Source of the DNA: Prosthecobacter debontii
GTDB taxonomy: Bacteria > Verrucomicrobiota > Verrucomicrobiia > Verrucomicrobiales > Akkermansiaceae
Assembly: GCA_945885485.1 (NCBI GenBank)
Contig: CAMCYT010000131.1
Coordinates: 1 to 6,858, forward strand
DNA length: 6,858 bases
Direction of reading: 5' to 3'
The notes beneath the pieces are model-generated. The model searched no databases, was not told the DNA's origin, and saw only the letters and a program-made list of their open reading frames with translations. Positions 1 through 5,525 of the stretch are shown here, one piece after another (the stretch's first letter is position 1; the number at the start of each line of letters is the position of its first letter). The position numbers and the translations under genes are program-made.

Positions 1-2
1 TC

Positions 3-1082
3 ATGAGAAACATCCTCCTCCCCATCGCTCTCAGCGTCCTTCCAGTTCTTGCCGAGAACCATCCCGTTTATCTCGGAACTTCGGCCGATGGCATCTATCT
101 GGCAAATTTCGACTCTACCACCGGAACCATCACCCAACCAACTCTCGCAGCGAAATACGAGAAACCCAGCTTCCTTGCACTTCATCCCAAAAAGCCTATC
201 CTCTATTCGATCGGCGGAGGCAACAAGGTCGCGGCTTTCAGCATAGCGGATGATCATTCATTAAAATTCATCAACGAGGCCGATTCCGGCGGCATTGGCC
301 CTTGTCACCTAGTCATCGATTTAACAGGAACCACCCTCGCTGTCGCAAACTACGGCGGCGGCTCTATCGCAACCCTGCGTGTGGATGCCGATGGCAAAAT
401 CGGAAACATCGTTTCCAACTTCAAAATCCAAGGATCTGGCCCACACCCAGAACGCCAAAAAGCCGCCCACACCCATGGCGTCTATTTCAACAAAGCCAAC
501 AACTTGCTGTTTGCCCCAGATCTCGGAACCGATGAAACCCTGATTTACAAATTCAATCCCGAATCATCGGAAATCGCCCCCCACAATCCAGCCGCCCTCA
601 AAGCCCCTCCTGGTTCAGGTCCTCGCCACATGGATTTTTCGCCTGACGAAAAACACGCATACATCATCAACGAACTCACTAATACCGTCACGGTCGCTGC
701 ATACGATCCGAAATCCGGCAGCCTCACCGACATCCAGACTATCTCCACCCTGCCGGCAGATTTCAAAGAAGCTAACACCACCGCTGAAATCGAAGTCCAT
801 CCAAACGGTAATTTCGTCTACGGCTCCAATCGCGGTCACAACTCCATCGTTATTTACCAACGCTATCCTAAAACCGGCAAACTCACCTTCCTCCAACACG
901 CTCCATGTGGAGGAAAAACCCCACGCCACTTTGCCATCGACCCGTCTGGCAAATGGCTTCTCTGCGGTCACCAAAATTCAAATACCCTATCGATTCTCAG
1001 CCTGAATCTAGAAACCGGCTTACTCGGTAAACCTAAATCCACCATCGAAACTCCAAGTCCGATCTGCATCCTATTTAGGTAG
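3..1082 (+). CDS. Exported lactonase-family (6-phosphogluconolactonase-like) beta-propeller protein
   Basis: A 359-residue protein with the repeats of the bacterial lactonase/YbhE-type seven-bladed beta-propeller family. Visible blade signatures include GPRHMDFSPDEKHAYIINE (about residues 205-223), AEIEVHPNGNFVYGSNRG (about 261-278) and TPRHFAIDPSGKWLL (about 306-320), and the protein closes with SPICILF as relatives do. Length fits the family (about 340-390). Residues 1-17 (MRNILLPIALSVLPVLA) form a signal peptide with a likely cut before Glu18, so the protein probably acts in the periplasm or outside. The E. coli relative hydrolyses 6-phosphogluconolactone in the cytosol. An exported form is unlikely to serve the pentose phosphate pathway, and its substrate is unknown. 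The ATG at base 3 is chosen because the signal peptide begins there; only two bases lie upstream, so no ribosome site can be judged. The TAG stop (1080-1082) lies inside the GTAG foot of a downstream REP-like repeat. The gene is convergent with the EVE gene. Confidence 0.88.
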   Translation: MRNILLPIALSVLPVLAENHPVYLGTSADGIYLANFDSTTGTITQPTLAAKYEKPSFLALHPKKPILYSIGGGNKVAAFSIADDHSLKFINEADSGGIGPCHLVIDLTGTTLAVANYGGGSIATLRVDADGKIGNIVSNFKIQGSGPHPERQKAAHTHGVYFNKANNLLFAPDLGTDETLIYKFNPESSEIAPHNPAALKAPPGSGPRHMDFSPDEKHAYIINELTNTVTVAAYDPKSGSLTDIQTISTLPADFKEANTTAEIEVHPNGNFVYGSNRGHNSIVIYQRYPKTGKLTFLQHAPCGGKTPRHFAIDPSGKWLLCGHQNSNTLSILSLNLETGLLGKPKSTIETPSPICILFR

Positions 1083-1105
1083 GGTCGCCACGCCGCTGGC
1101 GACCC
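1079..1105 (+). repeat. REP-like hairpin A, copy 1
   Basis: GTAG (1079-1082) is followed by a perfect stem: GGTCGCCA (1083-1090), loop CGCCGC (1091-1096), TGGCGACC (1097-1104). G1082 can add a ninth pair with C1105. A GTAG or GGAG tetranucleotide at the 5' foot of a hairpin is the known hallmark of REPs recognised by RAYT transposases. The TAG of this foot is the lactonase stop codon. Confidence 0.75.
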
Positions 1106-1179
1106 AATTCAAAAATATCCACGCCGGATCAATCTAACGGGAGTGAGCAATCCCTTCAACAGCCATCCTCTTAAATCAC

Positions 1180-1204
1180 GGTCAACACGGCGTGTTGACC
1201 CTAC
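1180..1204 (-). repeat. REP-like hairpin B, copy 1
   Basis: On the - strand this reads GTAG (1204-1201), then a perfect 9-bp stem with arms GGTCAACAC and GTGTTGACC and loop GCC (1200-1180). It is in inverted orientation to hairpin A. Compared with A, two adjacent stem positions change from GC to AA and their partners from GC to TT, so pairing is kept. A T5 run (1206-1210) lies beyond the hairpin on the + strand, but five bases away from the stem, so terminator activity for the lactonase transcript would be weak at best. Confidence 0.75.
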
Positions 1205-1205
1205 C

Positions 1206-1245
1206 TTTTTGAGTTTCGCCTTCGCGATCTTCATTCTCGATTCCA
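1206..1245 (-). pseudogene. Remnant resembling the 3' end of an EVE-domain gene
   Basis: Read on the - strand, this segment encodes S-R-M-K-I-A-K-A-K-L, close to the EVE C-terminus S-R-V-M-K-I-G-K-V-K-I encoded just across repeat unit 2. Over the 24 bases from ATGAAGATC onward, 20 are identical. Several differences are synonymous or conservative (AAA/AAG, CGA/AGA, Val/Ala, Ile/Leu). The stop codon position is lost, and one Val codon is absent. It sits in the same place relative to repeat unit 1 as the real gene end does to unit 2, so it is best explained as part of the duplicated unit. It is short, so coincidence cannot be fully excluded. Confidence 0.5.
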
Positions 1246-1250
1246 TAACG

Positions 1251-1277
1251 GTAGGGTCGCCACGCCGCTGGCGACCC
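1251..1277 (+). repeat. REP-like hairpin A, copy 2
   Basis: Identical to hairpin A of unit 1: GTAG foot (1251-1254), stem arms 1255-1262 and 1269-1276, loop CGCCGC (1263-1268), with G1254 and C1277 able to add a pair. Confidence 0.75.
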
Positions 1278-1349
1278 AAATCAAAAATATCAGCGCAGGA
1301 TCAATCTAACGAGCGCGGCACATCCCTTCAACACCCCCTCTTCATTCAC

Positions 1350-1374
1350 GGTCAACACGGCGTATTGACGCTAC
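1350..1374 (-). repeat. REP-like hairpin B, copy 2, decayed
   Basis: Matches hairpin B of unit 1, including the GTAG foot on the - strand (1374-1371), but two substitutions break pairs in the stem: A1364 faces C1356, and G1370 faces G1350. Seven of the nine pairs remain. It therefore looks like an older or no longer maintained copy. Confidence 0.65.
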
Positions 1375-1378
1375 CTTT

Positions 1379-1840
1379 TTAGATTTTCACTTTCCCGATC
1401 TTCATCACTCGGCTGAAATGTTTCTTGTCCACTGGGTTGATCGATAACCTCGTGCCCTTCTGACAAATCATCATTTCAGCAAGCCCCGGATCAGCTTTCA
1501 AAGCTTCTAACGGAATCAGTTCTTTGAAAGTAGCTACATACTGGAAATCCACCAACCACCAGCGCGGCTTGTCTTCAGTAGCCTTCGAGTCAAAATACTC
1601 ACTCTTCGGATCAAACTGTGTCGGGTCTGGATAAGGCTCGGAAACCACTTTCGCCACCCCAGCTGCTCCCGATGGCTTGGCATTGGAATGATAAAAAATC
1701 GCCAATTCGCCCGGTTGCATCTCACGCCACATAAAATTGCGCGCCTGATAATTCCGCACCCCGGTCCAAGGCTCCTGCTTCACGTTTTGCAGATCCTCAA
1801 TCGAAAAAACATCCGGCTCAGATTTAATCAACCAATGCAT
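1379..1840 (-). CDS. EVE domain-containing protein (THYN1-like)
   Basis: A 153-residue single-domain EVE protein of the PUA-like superfamily, full length for the bacterial family (about 140-160). Hallmarks are W3-L-I-K-S-E-P9 with F12-S-I-x-D-L17, W25-x-G-V-R-N-Y-Q-A-R34 (the signature of the family), M41-x-P-G-E-L-x-I-F-Y-H-S-N53, Y70-P-D-P-T, a PRWWLVDF stretch near residues 91-98, and G-T-R-L-S-I-x-P-V near 128-136. EVE domains are known or proposed to hold modified bases in an aromatic pocket; the ligand of this protein is not evident. It is probably cytosolic. The ATG (1840-1838) begins the conserved M-x-W-L-x-K-S-E-P start, and there is no clear Shine-Dalgarno sequence. It starts 13 bases after the NUDIX stop, so co-transcription is likely. 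No intrinsic terminator follows; the gene runs straight into the REP array. Confidence 0.93.
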   Translation of the reverse strand: MHWLIKSEPDVFSIEDLQNVKQEPWTGVRNYQARNFMWREMQPGELAIFYHSNAKPSGAAGVAKVVSEPYPDPTQFDPKSEYFDSKATEDKPRWWLVDFQYVATFKELIPLEALKADPGLAEMMICQKGTRLSINPVDKKHFSRVMKIGKVKI

Positions 1841-1853
1841 AAATGATAAGATT

Positions 1854-2426
1854 CTATATAAGTTGTCTATCTCTACAATTCAACGATAACAGTGCATTCC
1901 ACTTCGCGACCATGCGCATCATGGATGATTCAGTGGTAAGAGTTTTTACTTCATCCGGTTTCACCCAACGCAGATCGTGCGATTCATCGCTTACGATGTA
2001 ATCCGTCTCACCATTCGCACGCAGAACGTAACGCACATCGTAATGTAAGTGCGCCGGCTCGCCTTTGCGCTCGGGAATGAGATGGATATCGATATCGAAT
2101 ATGCCTTCGCCAACTGGCGAAAATTCGGCCAGACCGGATTCTTCTTCCGCCTCTTTCATTGCCACTGTTAGAATATCGCTTTCACCATCGGCATGGCCAC
2201 CCAACTGGAGCCAGCGATCCAACTTGCGATGATGCGTGAGCAACACTTCGTCGCCATCGGCATTCACCACCCACGCAGAACCGGTGATATGTCCCTTCTC
2301 CAAAGATCGCTCAAAACAACGCGGTTCGGATTTCACGAACTCGCTGAAATCACGTATTACATCCGCCTCGTCGGGATGACGAAGTGCGTATTCGGAAATT
2401 TGATCAAGTAGCGATTGGCGATGCAC
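1854..2426 (-). CDS. NUDIX hydrolase
   Basis: A 190-residue NUDIX protein. The Nudix box runs from Gly77 to Leu99 (GGHADGE, then K91-E-A-E-E-E-S-G-L99). The metal-binding E-E-x-G core is intact (Glu95, Glu96, Gly98), while the usual Arg is Lys91 and the first Glu position of the consensus is Ser83. The LQLGGHADG form marks a subgroup often annotated only as NUDIX hydrolase. Such enzymes cleave nucleoside diphosphates linked to another moiety; the substrate here is unknown. The predicted start is a GTG (2426-2424) giving M-H-R-Q-S-L-L; the frame stays open upstream through the terminator, without an ATG. It is cytosolic, with no signal peptide. It precedes EVE by 13 bp, suggesting a two-gene operon. 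Its start lies only 25 bases past the T-tract of the PPDK terminator, leaving very little room for a promoter and leader. Confidence 0.9.
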   Translation of the reverse strand: MHRQSLLDQISEYALRHPDEADVIRDFSEFVKSEPRCFERSLEKGHITGSAWVVNADGDEVLLTHHRKLDRWLQLGGHADGESDILTVAMKEAEEESGLAEFSPVGEGIFDIDIHLIPERKGEPAHLHYDVRYVLRANGETDYIVSDESHDLRWVKPDEVKTLTTESSMMRMVAKWNALLSLNCRDRQLI

Positions 2427-2433
2427 GGCGCGG

Positions 2434-2461
2434 ATAATGTTCAGGTCTCTTAAAAAAGCAA
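2434..2461 (-). promoter_or_regulatory. Candidate promoter for the NUDIX-EVE pair
   Basis: On the - strand, TTGCTT (2461-2456) and CATTAT (2439-2434) are separated by 16 bases and resemble weak sigma70 -35 and -10 elements. Transcription would begin about 2427, at the GTG start codon, implying a leaderless or nearly leaderless message. The -35 overlaps the foot of the PPDK terminator. Both boxes are poor matches, so this is tentative. Read-through from PPDK is the main alternative. Confidence 0.25.
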
Positions 2462-2491
2462 GCCGCCCCGGAAGAAACCCGAGGCGGCTTG
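2452..2491 (-). terminator. Intrinsic terminator after pyruvate phosphate dikinase
   Basis: On the - strand a 9-bp GC-rich stem, CAAGCCGCC (2491-2483) with GGCGGCTTG (2467-2459), is extended by inner pairs after one mismatch and has a purine/pyrimidine loop of about seven bases. It is followed, after one C, by TTTTTT (2457-2452). It lies about 40 bases beyond the PPDK stop and is a textbook rho-independent terminator. The + strand lacks a T-tract, so it acts in one direction. Confidence 0.9.
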
Positions 2492-2530
2492 AGATGTTCT
2501 TAGTTCAACGTTTCTGAAACGTCGGCTAAA

Positions 2531-5389
2531 TTATTTTTTCTTAGCGGGCTTCTTAGCAGGCTTCTTAGCTGCTTTCTTTTTCGCTGTTGCAGCTGGCTGC
2601 TTTGGACTGGAGCCATCTAGAATCGCTGCCTGTGCCGCTGCAAGGCGGGCAACCGGCACGCGGTAAGGCGAGCAGGAAACGTAGGCGAGACCGAGCTTGT
2701 GGCAGAAACTCACAGAATCCGGATCACCGCCGTGCTCACCGCAAATACCGAGTTTGATTTTCGGTTTGGTGGAGCGGCCTTTGGCGACAGCGATTTCCAT
2801 CAACTGGCCAACACCGGTGGTGTCGAGCGATGCGAATGGGTTTTTCGGATAAATGTCGTTTTCCTGATAGCTGTTGAGGAACGAGCCCATGTCGTCGCGG
2901 CTGACGCCGAGTGCGGTCTGGGTGAGGTCGTTCGTGCCGAAGGAGAAGAACTGCGCATGTTTGGCGATTTCATCTGCGGTGACACAACCACGTGGGACTT
3001 CGATCATGGTGCCGACGAGGTAGTCAAATTTAACACCTTTAGCAGCTTTAACTTCAGCCGCAACGCGGTGGATGATTTCAACCTGAAGCTCGAGCTCACG
3101 GGCGTAACCAACAAGTGGAACCATGACTTCTGGCTGAACAGCAATTCCTTTTTCCACGCACATAGCAGCGGCCTCGAAGATTGCCTGCGCCTGCATCTCA
3201 GCAATTTCCGGATAGGAAATCGCAAGACGGCAACCACGGTGACCGAGCATAGGGTTGAACTCATGGAGATCGTGCACGCGCTGCATGATTTCTTCCACTT
3301 TTACGCCAAGCTTTTTCGCAAGATCAAGCTGCTGTTCTTTGCTGTGAGGGAGGAACTCGTGAAGTGGTGGATCAAGAAGACGAATGGTCGCGGGTTTACC
3401 TTCGAGTGCTTTGAAGATTCCGAAGAAGTCTTTGCGCTGATGAGGAAGGAGTTTCTTAAGTGCTTTCTTACGGTTCACTTCGTTAGTTGCGAGAATCATT
3501 TCGCGCATTGAGTCGATACGATCACCTTCGAAGAACATGTGCTCAGTACGAGTGAGTCCGATGCCTTCTGCACCGAACGCAACTGCGTTCTTAACTTGCT
3601 CAGGAGTATCTGCGTTGGTGCGAACACCCATGCGAGTTGCCTGTGAACACCAGTCCATCAGTTTCACGAAGTTTTTGTATTTCTCGGTGATTTGTGAGGA
3701 CTTCTTATTGAAGATCAGGCCAGTGATGATTTCGGAAGGCTCGGTAGCGAGTTCGCCGCCGTAAACGGTTCCAGCGGTTCCGTCGATGGAGAGGTAGTCA
3801 CCTTCTTTGAAGGTTTTGCCACCTGCTTTGACGGTTTTCTTGTCGTAGTCTACTTCGACACCGGAAGCACCGCAGACGCAGACTTTACCCATCTGGCGAG
3901 CAACAAGAGCTGCGTGGGAGGAAACACCGCCACGTGAGGTAAGAATACCTTCCGCAGCGATCATGCCGCGAAGGTCTTCCGGAGAGGTCTCAACGCGAAC
4001 GAGGAGAACTTTTTCACCGCGATGCGAAGCTGCCTCAGCGCGATCTGCATTGAGGTAGATTTTCCCAGAAGCAGCACCAGGACCTGCTGGGAGGCCTTTG
4101 GCAATGATGGTCGCCTTCTTGGTCTCAGCAATGTCGAAAACAGGTGCGAGGAGTGCGTCAAGCTGATCAGCAGGGTTGCGCATGACTGCGGTTTTCCAAT
4201 CGATGAGTTTTTCTTTCACCATGTCTGCAGCAAACTTCAGAGCGGCAGCGGCGGTGCGTTTGCCGTTACGTGTTTGAAGCATGAAAAGTTTCCCTTCTTG
4301 GATGGTAAACTCGACGTCCTGAACATCTTTGAAATGGGTTTCAAGGATCTTACGAACTTTCATCAGTTCCTTGAATGCAGCTGGAAGTGCTTTAGCCATT
4401 CCTGCAACTGCGTCTGGAGTGCGAACACCAGCAACCACGTCTTCGCCCTGAGCGTTGACGAGGAACTCACCGTAAAGAACGTTTTCACCGTTCGCAGGGT
4501 TACGTGTGAAAGCAACGCCGGAACCAGAGTTGGAACCTGTGTTACCGAAGACCATGGCCTGAACGTTAACGGCTGTACCCCATGCTGCAGGGATACCATA
4601 TTTACGGCGATAAACGATCGCGCGGTCATTCATCCATGAGCTGAACACGGCGCCAGCTGCTCCTTCGAGCTGCTCCCATGGATCTTCTGGGAAACCTTTA
4701 CCGGTGCGATCAAGAACGAGCTTCTTGAAGATCGCTACCATGTCTTTGTTGTCCTGAGCGGTGAGCTCGGAATCAACGATATCCTTTTTGTATTTTGCGT
4801 GCTTGAAAGATTCAATCGCGTGTTCAAACGGCTCGTGATCTTCGGTTGGAAGTTTCTGTACGCCGAGAACGACGTCGCCATACATTTGAATGAAACGACG
4901 ATAGCAGTCCCATGCGAAACGCTCGTTCTTGGTGGCTTTGGAAAGTGCCTCGACGGTTTTGTCATTAAGACCGAGGTTGAGAACGGTGTCCATCATACCA
5001 GGCATCGAGTCACGGGCACCGGAGCGAACTGCGAGAAGGAGTGGAAATCCTTTATCGTCGCCAAATTTGTAGCCCATGATTTTTTCCATGTTGGCGACGC
5101 CTGCTTCCATTTGCGAACGCAGAACTTTCGGATAAGTTTTCTTGTGATCGTAGTAGTAAGTGCAGACTTCTGTGGTGATGGTGAAACCTGCAGGAACCGG
5201 AAGACCGATGATGGTCATTTCGGCAAGGTTTGCACCTTTACCTCCGAGGAGTTCTTTCATTTTGCCGTGTCCATCGGCTTTACCTGCGCCCCAAGTATAA
5301 ACATACTTGGTTTCTTTAACGGAGGATTTCTTTGCAGCGGATTTCTTCGCTGCTGGTTTCTTAGCTACGGTCTTCTTCTTAGTTGGCAT
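2531..5389 (-). CDS. ppdK: Pyruvate, phosphate dikinase with lysine-rich N- and C-terminal tails
   Basis: A 952-residue enzyme interconverting pyruvate, ATP and phosphate with phosphoenolpyruvate, AMP and pyrophosphate; cytosolic. Domains: ATP-grasp nucleotide-binding part about residues 50-400 (GGKGANLAEM near the start; SGARDSMPGMMDTVLNLG about 118-136); swivelling phosphohistidine domain about 450-530 with catalytic His492 in GGVSSHAALVAR; C-terminal PEP/pyruvate TIM barrel about 545-925 with GTNDLTQTALGVSRDD and catalytic Cys883 in GICGEHGGDPDS. All main motifs are intact, so it should be active. The position of the regulatory Thr two before the catalytic His is Ser490. Unusual are the tails: residues 1-28 (11 Lys, repeats of AKKPA/AKKSA/AKKSS) and residues 927-952 (11 Lys, KKPA repeats), beyond the ~875-residue core. 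The ATG at 5389 is preferred to an upstream GTG (5431), whose added 14 residues are not tail-like or conserved. A promoter lies upstream and a terminator downstream, so it appears monocistronic. Confidence 0.96.
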   Translation of the reverse strand: MPTKKKTVAKKPAAKKSAAKKSSVKETKYVYTWGAGKADGHGKMKELLGGKGANLAEMTIIGLPVPAGFTITTEVCTYYYDHKKTYPKVLRSQMEAGVANMEKIMGYKFGDDKGFPLLLAVRSGARDSMPGMMDTVLNLGLNDKTVEALSKATKNERFAWDCYRRFIQMYGDVVLGVQKLPTEDHEPFEHAIESFKHAKYKKDIVDSELTAQDNKDMVAIFKKLVLDRTGKGFPEDPWEQLEGAAGAVFSSWMNDRAIVYRRKYGIPAAWGTAVNVQAMVFGNTGSNSGSGVAFTRNPANGENVLYGEFLVNAQGEDVVAGVRTPDAVAGMAKALPAAFKELMKVRKILETHFKDVQDVEFTIQEGKLFMLQTRNGKRTAAAALKFAADMVKEKLIDWKTAVMRNPADQLDALLAPVFDIAETKKATIIAKGLPAGPGAASGKIYLNADRAEAASHRGEKVLLVRVETSPEDLRGMIAAEGILTSRGGVSSHAALVARQMGKVCVCGASGVEVDYDKKTVKAGGKTFKEGDYLSIDGTAGTVYGGELATEPSEIITGLIFNKKSSQITEKYKNFVKLMDWCSQATRMGVRTNADTPEQVKNAVAFGAEGIGLTRTEHMFFEGDRIDSMREMILATNEVNRKKALKKLLPHQRKDFFGIFKALEGKPATIRLLDPPLHEFLPHSKEQQLDLAKKLGVKVEEIMQRVHDLHEFNPMLGHRGCRLAISYPEIAEMQAQAIFEAAAMCVEKGIAVQPEVMVPLVGYARELELQVEIIHRVAAEVKAAKGVKFDYLVGTMIEVPRGCVTADEIAKHAQFFSFGTNDLTQTALGVSRDDMGSFLNSYQENDIYPKNPFASLDTTGVGQLMEIAVAKGRSTKPKIKLGICGEHGGDPDSVSFCHKLGLAYVSCSPYRVPVARLAAAQAAILDGSSPKQPAATAKKKAAKKPAKKPAKKK
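2540..2575 (-). repeat. 12-bp tandem repeat encoding the PPDK C-terminal KPAK tail
   Basis: Three consecutive 12-base units, shown on the + strand: CTTAGCGGGCTT (2540-2551), CTTAGCAGGCTT (2552-2563) and the diverged CTTAGCTGCTTT (2564-2575). On the coding strand they give Lys/Pro/Ala tetrapeptides. Such in-frame repeats can expand or shrink by slippage, so tail length may vary between strains. Confidence 0.8.
5321..5365 (-). repeat. 15-bp degenerate repeat encoding the PPDK N-terminal AKK tail
   Basis: Three successive five-residue units, AKKPA, AKKSA and AKKSS (residues 9-23 of PPDK), encoded by imperfect 15-base repeats. The pentad pattern is histone-H1-like and predicted to be disordered. 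It differs in period from the four-residue repeat at the other end of the protein. Confidence 0.7.
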
Positions 5390-5436
5390 CGTGTTATTAT
5401 TATCGGGTTGGATGGCGCACCGTGATAACACAGAAA

Positions 5437-5484
5437 CAGAGAGTTCCAGATGTCTCTGGCGCGGGGCGGCAGAATAGCCAGAGA
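5437..5484. promoter_or_regulatory. Inverted repeats around the PPDK transcription start (possible operator or leader hairpin)
   Basis: TCTCTGGC (5453-5460) and GCCAGAGA (5477-5484) form a perfect 8-bp inverted repeat flanking the predicted -10 and start site, with centres 24 bp apart. The same TCTCTG arm can also pair with CAGAGA (5437-5442), or as TCTGG with CCAGA (5446-5450), both within the predicted leader. The placement would suit a repressor site or a 5' stabilising hairpin. The sequence cannot tell which, and no known regulator consensus is recognised. Confidence 0.4.
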
Positions 5485-5498
5485 TGCTTTGGTGTCAA
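5471..5498 (-). promoter_or_regulatory. Sigma70-type promoter of pyruvate phosphate dikinase
   Basis: On the - strand there is a perfect -35 TTGACA (5498-5493), a 16-base spacer and -10 TATTCT (5476-5471). Transcription should start about 5465-5463, giving a leader of about 75 bases before the ATG. The leader ends in an AT-rich stretch (AATAATAATAACACG) with no evident Shine-Dalgarno sequence. Confidence 0.6.
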
Positions 5499-5525
5499 CC
5501 GACCAATTACCTCAAGAATGGGATT

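Larger units (their letters stand above)
1078..1249. repeat. Tandem repeat unit 1: BIME-like pair of inverted REP hairpins plus trailing EVE-like tail
   Basis: First copy of a ~172-bp unit. It holds a GTAG-footed hairpin on the + strand, a 74-base linker, a GTAG-footed hairpin on the - strand, a T5 run, and a 40-base segment resembling the 3' end of the EVE gene. The core 1078-1205 is bounded by a perfect 9-bp inverted repeat, GGTAGGGTC (1078-1086) and GACCCTACC (1197-1205). Linker blocks shared with unit 2 are TCAAAAATATC (1109-1119), GGATCAATCTAACG (1126-1139) and ATCCCTTCAACA (1150-1161). The organisation, two REPs facing each other with a short linker, matches BIME elements associated with RAYT (REP-associated tyrosine) transposases; the assignment is by structure only, as no RAYT gene is in the window. 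Confidence 0.8.
1250..1375. repeat. Tandem repeat unit 2: BIME-like pair of inverted REP hairpins
   Basis: Second copy of the unit, roughly 80-85% identical to 1078-1205 by eye. The first 28 bases are identical between copies, the linker has substitutions and a net 2-base deletion, and the second hairpin carries two stem-breaking changes. It ends three bases before the EVE stop codon, so the two units fill essentially the whole gap between the convergent lactonase and EVE genes. After the T5 run the sequence continues into the real EVE 3' end, just as unit 1 continues into an EVE-like tail. Confidence 0.8.

Noticed and set aside
615..974. 119-codon open frame antisense to the lactonase gene
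   Set aside because: The + strand encodes clear propeller blade motifs here; the antisense frame has none.
1180..1210. REP hairpin B plus T5 as an intrinsic terminator for the lactonase gene
   Set aside because: Five bases (CTACC) separate stem and T-run, and T5 is short; the hairpin is better explained by the REP structure. Weak termination remains possible.
1078..1375. CRISPR array
   Set aside because: Only two long units with diverged internal linkers and paired inverted hairpins; no short regular repeats with unique spacers.
1143..1382. 79-codon open frame on the + strand through the intergenic repeats
   Set aside because: It is built from REP hairpins and linker, the frame differs between the two repeat units, and it has no recognisable protein features.
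2699..3511. 270-codon open frame antisense to PPDK
   Set aside because: The PPDK frame is fully conserved over this stretch; the antisense product is low in family-like motifs and is a by-product of codon use.
4022..4639. 205-codon open frame antisense to PPDK
   Set aside because: Shadow of the conserved ATP-grasp/mobile-domain coding sequence; no domain seen.
4799..5425. 208-codon open frame antisense to the PPDK N-terminus
   Set aside because: Shadow frame; its Phe/Cys-rich end is just the reverse of the lysine-tail codons.
5390..5431. Upstream GTG start adding 14 residues to PPDK
   Set aside because: The added residues are unlike the lysine-rich tail or the known PPDK N-terminus, and the ATG at 5389 starts directly into the tail repeats.
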